A program made the translations under genes and the position numbers. The notes under the pieces are model-generated. The model saw only the letters and a list, made by a program, of their open reading frames with translations. It was not told the DNA's origin and made no database searches. From Rhodovulum sp. P5 (GTDB lineage Bacteria; Pseudomonadota; Alphaproteobacteria; Rhodobacterales; Rhodobacteraceae), in the NCBI RefSeq assembly GCF_002079305.1, contig NZ_CP015039.1:186001-250000 (forward strand): 64,000 nt of DNA, given 5' to 3'. Of this stretch, positions 56,535 to 64,000 are shown piece after piece. Position 1 is the first letter of the stretch. Each line of letters starts with the position of its first letter.

Positions 56535-58066
56535 ATGATGACCGGCAGACTGAAGACATTCCGGGATTGGTTGTCCTGCCTGTGGCGGCCGGATTTCGCG
56601 CGCTGCACGGGCTTCGGGCTGATCGTCCGCGCACTCGTCCTGCTTGTCGTCCTTGCGCTTCTCTCGATTCCGCTGCTTGCGCTCCTGTCACTCATCGTCC
56701 AGTTCGTGCTGGCGACCCTGCCGTATGAGGCGATCCGCAGCCTTCTGAACCTGCCCGAAACGGGCACCGTACTCGACAAGTTCAGCCCGTTTAAATCAGG
56801 GAAGGCCGAGGTCGATCAGTTCGAGGCGATCCGCAATATCGGCCTTGGCCTTGCCGCGTTGATCGGCGTGCCCTTCCTAATCTGGCGGTCCGTGGTGGCG
56901 CAGGCGCAGGCGGACACCGCGCAGCGGCAAGCGGATCTGGCCGAACAGGGGCTGATCACCGACCGGCTGACCAAGGCGGTGGAGGGGCTGGGGGCGATGA
57001 AGACCGTCAAGCGGCAGCGTCGGGATGACGACGGCATCCTGCTCTATGCCAAAGGCGGGGACGGCGAACCGGACACGGCCCAACCGCTGATCGAAGAAGT
57101 TACTGAACCCAATATCGAGGTCCGCATCGGCGCGATCTATGCTCTGGAACGCATCAGCAAGGACAGCGACCGCGACCATGCGAACATCATGGAAATCCTG
57201 TGCGCCTATATCCGGGAGAATGCCCCGGCGAAGGATACGAGGACGCCAGAGCAGGACGGGATCGCCCGGTGGAGGAGTTGCCCCAAAACGCCCCTGACGA
57301 CAACCGGAACGCATACCTGAAGGCCATGGAGGACCGCACAGAGAAATTGAAGGCCTGGGCAAGAGACCTCGCCCCGCCCCGCAGTGATGTCCGGATCGCG
57401 CTGGAGGTTATCGGGCGGCGTGCGGCAAACCGGATCGTGTTGGAAAAGGCGGAAAACTACCGGCTCGACCTTCGGAAGGCCAACCTGCAAGGCGCCGAAC
57501 TGAGGGGGGCACATCTGGAGGGGGCCGACCTCTGGGAGGCGCGTCTGGAGGGGGCCATCCTCAGTGGGGCGCATCTGGAGGGGGCCATCCTCAGTGGGGC
57601 GCATCTGGAGGGGGCCAGCCTCGGGGAGGCGCATCTGGAGGGGGCCTTCCTCGGGTGGGCGCATCTGGAGGGGGCAAACCTCGTGTGGGCGCGTCTGGAG
57701 GGGGCCAACCTCGTGTGGGCGCATCTGGAGGGGGCCAGCCTCGAGGGGGCGCGTCTGGAGGGGGCCGGCCTCGTGGTGGCGCGTCTGGAGGGGGCCTTCC
57801 TCGAGGGGGCGCGTCTGGACAATCGCACATCCTTCACGGCGGCTACTCTCCGAGGTGCCGCCGTGAAGGATGTGGATTTTACACCAATAGCACTCACACA
57901 GGATCAGATCGACTCCGCCTTCGGCGATGGCTCCACCAAACTCGGCAATCTGAAGCGCCCCGCGCACTGGCCCAGCGCCGACCTCAACGGGCACGAGTTC
58001 GAGGAAGAATGGCGCCGCTACCTCTCCAACCCCGCCTCTTACGTCCCTCCGCAAGATCGGGCATAA
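56535..58066 (+). pseudogene. Membrane pentapeptide-repeat protein, frameshifted by one missing base
   Basis: The N-terminal part (from ATG 56535) has two or three transmembrane helices (LVLLVVLALLSIPLLALLSL; IGLGLAALIGVPFLIW), then QADLAEQGLITDRLTKAVEG and IEVRIGAIYALERISKDSDR, a family-typical cytosolic region. After residue 244 the frame is lost at the CCC of 57265-57267. Adding one C gives DGIAPVEELPQNAPDDNR and continues to 58066 as a pentapeptide-repeat solenoid (AxLEGA units) with a C-terminal tail. The restored protein has about 510 residues. The role of such membrane pentapeptide proteins is unknown. Confidence 0.82.
57497..57823 (+). repeat. Eleven tandem 30-bp units encoding pentapeptide repeats
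   Basis: A 30-base unit, GCGCATCTGGAGGGGGCC plus a variable dozen, is repeated about eleven times in frame. Each encodes two pentapeptides (A-H/R-LEG, A-x-L-x-x). DNA identity between units is much higher than the protein pattern needs, so recent unit duplication is likely. Confidence 0.9.
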
Positions 58067-58102
58067 CCCCCGCGACTCCGACACCACCCCGAGGATACTC
58101 CC

Positions 58103-59392
58103 ATGCACGACATCCGCGCCATCCGCGAAGCCCCTGACGCGTTCGACGCCGCCCTTGGCCGCCGGGGGCTGGCGCCCGTGTCGCCGGATATCCTTGCCAT
58201 AGATGCCGAGCGGCGGGCCAAGATCCTCGCCGCGGAAACCGCGCAGGCGGAGCAGAACAAGGCGTCCAAGGAAATCGGCAAGGCCAAGGCGTCGGGCGAT
58301 GAGGCGGCGTTCGAACGGCTCCGCGCGCTGGTCGCCGACAAGAAGGCCGAGGTCGCCCGCCTGAATGACGAGGCCAAGGCCGAGGATGCCCGCCTGACCG
58401 ACATGCTGATGGGCCTGCCCAACCTGCCGCTGGCGGATGTGCCCGACGGCGCGGACGAGGCCGACAATGTCGAACGCCACCGCTGGGGCGCGCCGCGCGA
58501 GTTCACCTTTGCGCCGAAGGAGCATTACGACCTGGCCGGCGTCAAACCGGGCATGGATTTCGAGACGGCGGCGAAGCTTTCCGGCGCGCGGTTCGTCGTG
58601 TTGAAGGGCGCGGTCGCGCGGCTGCACCGGGCGCTGGCGCAATTCATGCTGGACACCCATGTCACCGAGAACGGCCTGACCGAGGTCAACGCCCCCGTGC
58701 TGGTCCGCGAAGAGATGATGTACGGCACCGGGCAATTGCCGAAATTCGGCGAGGACAGTTACCTGACGCGCGAGGGCTGGTGGCTGATCCCGACATCGGA
58801 GGTCACGCTGACCAACACCGTCAATGACACGATTCTGGACGAGGCCGACCTGCCCCGCCGGATGACCGCCCATTCCCTGTGCTTCCGGTCAGAGGCTGGC
58901 AGCGCCGGGCGCGACACCGCCGGCATGCTGCGCCAGCACCAGTTCGAGAAGGTCGAGATGGTTTCCATCGTGCACCCCGAAAAGGGCCGCGAGGAACATG
59001 AGCGGATGACGAAATGCGCCGAGGGGATCCTTGAAAAACTCGGCCTGCCCTATCGCACCATGGTGCTGTGCACCGGCGACATGGGCTTTGGCGCGCAGAT
59101 CACCCATGATCTGGAGGTCTGGCTGCCGGGGCAGAACACCTATCGCGAGATCTCCTCGGTCTCGCTGTGTGGCGATTTCCAGGCGCGGCGGATGAATGCG
59201 CGCTTCCGGCCACAGGGCGGCAAGCCGGAATTCGTGCATACCCTGAACGGCTCCGGCCTTGCCGTGGGGCGCTGCCTGATCGCGGTGCTGGAAAACGGGC
59301 AGGAAGAGGACGGATCGGTCACCCTGCCCGAGGCCCTGCACCCGTATCTGGGCGGCAAGACGCGCCTGACCGCAGAGGGGGAGTTGGCCTGA
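58103..59392 (+). CDS. serS: Seryl-tRNA synthetase
   Basis: A 429-residue class II synthetase. The N-terminal coiled coil (about 30-100) is followed by the catalytic core with motif 2 [20 protein letters not shown] and motif 3 [19 protein letters not shown]. The substrate loop [11 protein letters not shown] is intact. It starts 36 bases after the pentapeptide gene and its stop overlaps the next start. Confidence 0.97.
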   Translation: MHDIRAIREAPDAFDAALGRRGLAPVSPDILAIDAERRAKILAAETAQAEQNKASKEIGKAKASGDEAAFERLRALVADKKAEVARLNDEAKAEDARLTDMLMGLPNLPLADVPDGADEADNVERHRWGAPREFTFAPKEHYDLAGVKPGMDFETAAKLSGARFVVLKGAVARLHRALAQFMLDTHVTENGLTEVNAPVLVREEMMYGTGQLPKFGEDSYLTREGWWLIPTSEVTLTNTVNDTILDEADLPRRMTAHSLCFRSEAGSAGRDTAGMLRQHQFEKVEMVSIVHPEKGREEHERMTKCAEGILEKLGLPYRTMVLCTGDMGFGAQITHDLEVWLPGQNTYREISSVSLCGDFQARRMNARFRPQGGKPEFVHTLNGSGLAVGRCLIAVLENGQEEDGSVTLPEALHPYLGGKTRLTAEGELA

Positions 59393-60093
59393 TGGACCCG
59401 ATCAAGGCGGTCTTCGTCTTCGTCGCGACGCTGTTTTTCGTGATCTCGGCGGTCTATCCGGGCGGGTTCACGGGGTTCGAACCCGACCAGTTCCCGGTGC
59501 CGCAGGACAACCCGCCGGTGCAGCCCGCGGGCTATGCCTTTGCGATCTGGGGGCTGATCTATGTCTGGCTGACGGTCTCGGCCGTGTTCGGCATGGTCAA
59601 GCGCGGGACGGACCCGGTGTGGGAACCCGCGCGCCTGCCGCTGATCCTGTCGGTCGGGCCGGGCGCGGCGTGGATCGGGGTGGCGCAGATGTCGCCGCTC
59701 TGGGCCTCGGTCCTTTTGTGGTGGATGCTGGCGATGGCGCTTTGGGCGCTGGCCCGCACGCCCTTCGTGGACCGGTGGTGGTATCAGGCGCCCTTGGCCG
59801 TCTATGCTGGCTGGCTGACCGCGGCAAGCTGGGTGTCGGTGGGCCTTTTGGGCGCGGGCTACGGGTTGGTTTTCGGAGAGGTCATCTGGGCGCTGATCGC
59901 ATTGGCCGGGGCGCTGGTGACGGGTGCGCTGGTCCTGTTGTGGCTGGATCGGGCGCCGGAATACGGGGCCGCGCTGCTTTGGGCGCTGGTGGGCGTCGTG
60001 GTGGCCAACCTTCTTGCCGTGCCGGTGGTGTCGATTGCCGCGATTGCGGGCATCCTGCTGATCGGGCTGATGACGGTGCGCGCGGCGACCTGA
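59392..60093 (+). CDS. TspO/MBR-like tryptophan-rich membrane protein
   Basis: A 233-residue membrane protein with about seven helices, rich in Trp. PAGYAFAIWGLIYVWLTVSA resembles the TspO/MBR signature, and AVYAGWLTAASWVSVGLLG recalls its later helix. It is longer than five-helix TspO, so membership of a related clade is likelier than a true TspO. TspO proteins bind tetrapyrroles and modulate photosynthesis genes in Rhodobacter. The ATG overlaps the serS stop (TGATG), so the two are coupled. Confidence 0.75.
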   Translation: MDPIKAVFVFVATLFFVISAVYPGGFTGFEPDQFPVPQDNPPVQPAGYAFAIWGLIYVWLTVSAVFGMVKRGTDPVWEPARLPLILSVGPGAAWIGVAQMSPLWASVLLWWMLAMALWALARTPFVDRWWYQAPLAVYAGWLTAASWVSVGLLGAGYGLVFGEVIWALIALAGALVTGALVLLWLDRAPEYGAALLWALVGVVVANLLAVPVVSIAAIAGILLIGLMTVRAAT

Positions 60094-60177
60094 GACAAGG
60101 CCCCTGCGCTGGGATATTCAAGTGTCGGCTTCAGTTTCGCCGTAGCCGAAAGCGCGGAATCGAGGGGCGTCAGCCCC

Positions 60178-60318
60178 GCCGCGCCATCGACGGGCCAACC
60201 CCACGGCCCGGCGATTTGGCAAAACCCGCGCAACGCCCAAATGTTCGACGGAAATGGCGTCATAAAGGACACCGATCCACCGTCGGATCGCCGCGCCCCG
60301 GCCCGTCGATGGCGCGGC
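60178..60318. repeat. 19-bp perfect inverted repeat enclosing about 100 bases
   Basis: GCCGCGCCATCGACGGGCC at 60178-60196 and its exact complement at 60300-60318 flank 103 bases that contain a further hairpin (CGATCC-6-GGATCG). No target duplication is visible at the ends. It lies between the convergent TspO-like and der genes, and may be a MITE-like or REP-like element, or a two-way terminator. Confidence 0.7.
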
Positions 60319-60365
60319 TCCGCACAACGATCTGAAGAACGGCCTTGTCAGGCGGGCGACCGACC

Positions 60366-61835
60366 TTACCCGCCCGCCGGCCCCTTGCCCAGATGTTTAC
60401 GCAGCCGCGAGGGCGTGGATTTCTTGCGGCCCTTGAAGGGGTTCTTGTCGCCCTGCCCGCGGAAGTTGAGCCGAATCGGCGTTCCGGGCATGTCGAAATC
60501 CTCTCGCAGGCCATTGATCAGATAGCGGCGATAGCTTTCGGGCAGTTTCTCGGGGATGGAGGCCATGACGACGAATCCGGGCGGCCGGGTCTTGGCCTGG
60601 GTCATATAGCGCAGCTTGATCCGCCGTCCGCCGGGCGCGGGGGGCGGGTGCATCTCGACCATACCGGCCAGCCAGCGGTTCAGCTTTGCGGTGGGCACGC
60701 GGCGGTTCCAGACCTTGTAGGCGGACAGGCACGCATCATGCAGCCGGTCGAGCCCCCGGCCCGTCAGTGCCGACACGGTGACCAGCGGCGCGCCGCGCAA
60801 TTGCGGCAGCAGGCGGGCAAAGTCTTCTTTCAGCGCCTTCAGCTTGCCCTGCCGGTCGTCCTCCAGATCCCATTTGTTGATCGCCACGACGACGGCGCGG
60901 CCCTCGCGCTCTGCCAGGTCGGCGATCTTCAGGTCCTGCGCCTCGAACGGGATCTGGGCGTCCAGCAGGACCACCACGACCTCGGCGAATTTCACGGCGC
61001 GAATCCCGTCGGACACCGACAGCTTCTCGACCTTGTCCTGCACCTTGGCCTTTTTGCGCATCCCGGCGGTGTCATACAGGCGCACGGGCGTGCCCTGCCA
61101 ATCCTTCGACACCGAAATGGAGTCGCGGGTGATCCCGGCCTCGGGGCCCGTCAGCAGGCGGTCCTCGCCCAGAATGGCGTTGATCAGGGTGGACTTGCCC
61201 GCATTGGGGCGGCCCATGACTGCGATCTGCAAGGGGCGCGCCGGGGTCGGCATGCGCAGGGTTTCGCCCTCGTCCTCGCCGTCATCCTCGATATCGACAT
61301 CGGTTTCCGGCGCGGCCTCGGCATCGATCTCTGCCTCGGCATCCTCGATCAGGGGGGCAAGGGCGGTGTAAAGCTCCCCCAGCCCCTCGCCATGTTCGGC
61401 GGACAGGCGGATCGGTTCGCCAAGGCCCAGCCCGTAGGCCTCCAGCACACCGGCATCGGCGGCGCTGCCTTCGCCCTTGTTGGCGGCAAGGATCACATTG
61501 GCGGATTTCCGGCGCAGGATCCCGGCAAAGACCTCGTCATCGGGCAGAACGCCCGCGCGGGCATCGATCAGGAACAGGCAGGCATCGGCCATGCCGACGG
61601 CGCGTTCGGTCAGCGCCCGCATCCGGCCCTGAAGGCTTTCATCGGTGGCCTGTTCCAGACCGGCGGTATCGATCACGGTAAAGCGCAGATCGCCCAGCCG
61701 CGCCTCGCCCTCGCGCAGATCGCGGGTGACGCCGGGCTGGTCGTCGACCAGGGCCAGGCGCTTGCCGACCAGGCGGTTGAACAGCGTCGACTTGCCCACA
61801 TTGGGGCGGCCGACGATGGCAAGGGTGAAACTCAT
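60366..61835 (-). CDS. der: GTPase Der (EngA)
   Basis: A 489-residue ribosome-assembly GTPase with two G domains: [20 protein letters not shown] near residue 8 and [20 protein letters not shown] near 209. DTAG and NKWD/NKGE-type motifs follow each. The C-terminal KH-like domain is present, with a basic tail. It helps assemble the 50S subunit. The ATG at 61835 follows GGAGG. It is downstream of bamB, as in many proteobacteria. Confidence 0.96.
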   Translation of the reverse strand: MSFTLAIVGRPNVGKSTLFNRLVGKRLALVDDQPGVTRDLREGEARLGDLRFTVIDTAGLEQATDESLQGRMRALTERAVGMADACLFLIDARAGVLPDDEVFAGILRRKSANVILAANKGEGSAADAGVLEAYGLGLGEPIRLSAEHGEGLGELYTALAPLIEDAEAEIDAEAAPETDVDIEDDGEDEGETLRMPTPARPLQIAVMGRPNAGKSTLINAILGEDRLLTGPEAGITRDSISVSKDWQGTPVRLYDTAGMRKKAKVQDKVEKLSVSDGIRAVKFAEVVVVLLDAQIPFEAQDLKIADLAEREGRAVVVAINKWDLEDDRQGKLKALKEDFARLLPQLRGAPLVTVSALTGRGLDRLHDACLSAYKVWNRRVPTAKLNRWLAGMVEMHPPPAPGGRRIKLRYMTQAKTRPPGFVVMASIPEKLPESYRRYLINGLREDFDMPGTPIRLNFRGQGDKNPFKGRKKSTPSRLRKHLGKGPAGG

Positions 61836-61884
61836 TCGTGCCTCCAGCACGCAGCAAAGGCGATCCGCCTACACCAATCCGCGG

Positions 61885-63233
61885 TCAACGGAAAGCGTGG
61901 AGTTCCCCGCGCGCGGACACCACGTAAAGCGTGCCACCCGCCACGACCGGACGAGATGCCGCCCCGCCGGGCAGATCGACCTCGGCCAGCAGCGCGCCGC
62001 TTTCGGGGCTGAAGGCACGCAGGAACCCGTCGCTGGAGGCCACCCACAAACGCCCGCCGGCCAGGATCGGCCCGTAATGGGCATAGATCGCCTTGCGCCG
62101 ATGCACCTTCTTCTTGGTGAAATAGGGCAGATCCATCGACCAGATGGTTTCCCCGTTGCGGGCGTCCAGCCGGATCAGCTTGTCCTCGTCCGACATCAGG
62201 AACACCGACCCGGCGACCGGCAGAACGCTGCCATAGGCGCCTTCCTCTGCGGTCCAGATGCGTTCCCCGTCGGTGGTAGAGACCGCAACGGCGCGGCCCG
62301 CCTGGTTGGCGGTATAGACGACCTTGCCCGCGATCACGGGATCGGCGGTGATGTCGTTCATGTTGGCATAGACAAAGCCCCGGCGCTGGCCCGCGACGGT
62401 GGCCGCCCAGACCCGCACCCCGCTTTGCCGGAGCGTCGCCACCAGTTCGGCCGAGGCGAACGGGAAGATGGCCAGCCGGTCGGACACCGCGGGAGAGGCC
62501 CCGCCGATCATGCCAGAGGGCGCAGGCGTTCCGGGCAGTTGCCACAGGACGCGGCCGTTCGATGCCTTGACTGCCCAGGCGCGATTGTCGCGGCTGACGA
62601 TATAGACGATGCCGTCGCGATAGGTCGGCGCGCTTGTCACCGGCGCGTCGGTGCGCTGGGTCCACAGCTCCTTGCCCGTTTCGGGGTCGAGCGCGACGAG
62701 CGTGCCGAAACCGGTGGTCACGAACAGCCGCCCGTCACCGAAGGCCAGCCCCCGCCAGAGGCATCGCCCGTGCGTTCGCCGGGCAGGGTCAGATCCCGGT
62801 TCCACAGTTCAGCGCCGCCGGTCGAGACCGCAGTGACGCGGCTGCGCGAATCCATCGCGAAGACCCGCCCGCCCGCGATCACCGGGGTGGCCGTGATCCG
62901 GTGGCGGCGCTGGTCGCCGGCCCCGATCGACGTCGACCACAGGCGCGTGGGCAGCGCGGCCAGCGCATCATGGCCTGCAAGATGCATCGCGTTGCCGCCC
63001 AGTTGCGGCATGTCGGCGCGCGAGACCTGTTTCGGCAGCGTGATCTTGCGGCTCTGGGTCCGGGGCTCTGCCGCGGTGTCGGCGGTTTCGCCAAGCACGG
63101 CCTCGCGCACGCCGAAGCGTTCGCCCTCCAGAATATCCTCTTTCGGGCCGCAGGCGGTCAGCGTGGCCAGAACCGCCAGAATTCCAATCGTCCGGCCGTA
63201 TGTCACAATACACGCCCCCACTGAAACGGCCAT
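61885..63233 (-). pseudogene. bamB: Outer membrane assembly lipoprotein BamB, frameshifted by one missing base
   Basis: A PQQ-like beta-propeller lipoprotein. The lipobox LTAC sits at the end of GILAVLATLTACGPKED; propeller blades include VIAGGRVFAMDSRSRVTAVS and TTGFGTLVALDPETGKELWT. The reading frame breaks at the five Cs of 62749-62753 (Gs on the coding strand). Adding one restores DASGGGLAFGDGRLFVTTGF and the rest of the protein down to 61885. The start could be the ATG at 63233 or, more typical for a lipoprotein, the GTG at 63203. BamB helps the BAM complex insert outer membrane proteins. Gene loss or sequencing error are both possible. Confidence 0.85.
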
Positions 63234-63260
63234 CGGCGCGGCCGCGATTTGCCCCGCGGC

Positions 63261-63899
63261 TCAGCCCGCATCCGGCTCTCCGCCAAGGGCCACGATCAAC
63301 TGAGCCGCCCGCTGGCGCAAGCCCGGGCTCGCCTCGGCATCCTGGATCAGCGACTGAAGATATTCGATCGCCTTGTCGCCGTTGCCGGCGTCGATTTCGG
63401 CCAGCGCCATCTGTTCCAGCGCAAGCGGACGATAGGGCCGGCCCGGTTCGGCCAGCGGGGCCAGCATCGCCAGCCGCTCTTCCGGCTTGAAGGTGCGGCC
63501 TTCGATCATCACCAGCTTCAGTGCGGCCAACTGGGTATAGCGCACCGGCAGGGTTTCATCCTCGGCCACCGACCGCAGCGCCGCGGCACCGGAGGCGGGC
63601 ATTTCCCCCGCTTTCAGCAGGGACAGAAGGGCCGCCGTCTCTCCCTCTGCCGACAGGGCGGTCAGCGCGTCGATCCGGGCGTCCCGGTCGGGTTTTTCAA
63701 GGGCTGCGTAGATCGCATCGCCCAACGCCTCTGCCCGCGCCTGATCGCGGGCGCGGGTCCACTCCCGATAGGATGTTCCGGCCACGACCAGCACGACCAG
63801 GGCGATCGCGATCCAGCCATAGCGGCGCATGAACGCGAACAGACGGTCGCGGCGCACCTCTTCGGTCACTTCCTCGATGAAACTGTCGGATTGAGTCAT
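63261..63899 (-). CDS. TPR-like membrane protein (YfgM family)
   Basis: A 212-residue protein with a short cytoplasmic N-terminus, one transmembrane helix (YGWIAIALVVLVVAGTSYRE, about 26-45) and a periplasmic TPR-like helical domain (LALEQMALAEIDAGNGDKAI, then EYLQSLIQDAEASPGLRQRA). It matches the YfgM/DUF2133 type, which contacts the Sec translocon and chaperones and is commonly found just upstream of bamB and der. The ATG at 63899 is used; a longer in-frame start at 63932 is less likely. Confidence 0.85.
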   Translation of the reverse strand: MTQSDSFIEEVTEEVRRDRLFAFMRRYGWIAIALVVLVVAGTSYREWTRARDQARAEALGDAIYAALEKPDRDARIDALTALSAEGETAALLSLLKAGEMPASGAAALRSVAEDETLPVRYTQLAALKLVMIEGRTFKPEERLAMLAPLAEPGRPYRPLALEQMALAEIDAGNGDKAIEYLQSLIQDAEASPGLRQRAAQLIVALGGEPDAG

Positions 63900-64000
63900 G
63901 GCTTCCCGTTCGGACGCTGCGTGAACATGCACCGCGAAATGCGCAGCACATCTCCGCTCTCTTACCGCAGGCGGCGCAGCCTTGCCAAGCCCGCGTGCAC

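Noticed and set aside
57497..57823. Possible CRISPR array because of regular 30-bp periodicity
   Set aside because: Units are directly adjacent with no unique spacers, and all lie in one coding frame.
57206..58873. A 555-codon antisense open frame across the pentapeptide repeats, with Pro/Arg-rich repeats
   Set aside because: The 30-bp tandem unit lacks stops in several frames, so repetitive open frames appear on both strands. The plus-strand AxLEGA pattern is the real pentapeptide solenoid.
60345..62012. A 555-codon open frame antisense to der
   Set aside because: Der on the minus strand is complete, with two G domains; the antisense product is a His/Gly/Arg-rich artefact.

Overview
The window is a stretch of conserved chromosome from a GC-rich alphaproteobacterium, almost certainly a member of the Rhodobacterales (Roseobacter/Rhodobacter group). 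The main evidence is a complete, collinear gene transfer agent (GTA) cluster of the Rhodobacter capsulatus type, together with the fabD-fabG-acpP-fabF-mltG order and the yajC-secD-secF...ccmABCDG order. No insertion sequence, integrase or CRISPR array was seen.

Layout. (1) 0-8 kb: a 3'-truncated PQQ-type sugar dehydrogenase (minus) diverges from a Liv-type ABC importer (livK, livG, livF, a small secreted protein, livH, livM) that ends in a MocA-like nucleotidyltransferase; a 4-TM protein follows on the minus strand. (2) 8-23.1 kb: the GTA cluster, all minus, from g1 (small terminase) to g15 (tail-tip megatron), followed by a DUF2793 gene and a short unknown gene. Its upstream region holds a near-perfect CtrA box, a sigma-70 promoter with a 17-bp spacer and, between that promoter and g1, a terminator-like hairpin. 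This is the most interesting regulatory arrangement in the window. (3) 23.2-29 kb: mltG, fabF, acpP, fabG and fabD (cell wall and fatty acid synthesis), with a membrane PilZ protein in between. (4) 29-36 kb: a glycosyltransferase, a YceI protein, rpsF-rpsR-rplI, an HD hydrolase, trigger factor, tRNA-Leu(UAG) and nnrD. (5) 36-47.3 kb: glnB-glnA, bioY with a DUF6314 gene, purB, a 54-aa secreted protein, fliG, a lipid A-type acyltransferase, a DUF1223 protein and acnA. (6) 47.3-55.3 kb: a putative PD-(D/E)XK nuclease, then (minus) yajC-secD-secF-TauE-Mth938-ccmA-B-C-D-G, which joins protein export to cytochrome c maturation. (7) 55.4-64 kb: a trypsin-like protease, a membrane pentapeptide-repeat protein, serS, a TspO-like protein, der, bamB and a TPR membrane protein.

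Three genes in the last segment (protease, pentapeptide protein, bamB) are each broken by one missing base in a C/G run. In each case, restoring the base gives a continuous protein with its motifs intact. Three such events within 7 kb suggest sequencing or consensus error more than real gene loss, but both readings are open.

The GTA itself is a described system. The parts that look worth new work are its control region, the structured RNA elements inside the operon, and the two uncharacterised genes at its 3' end.
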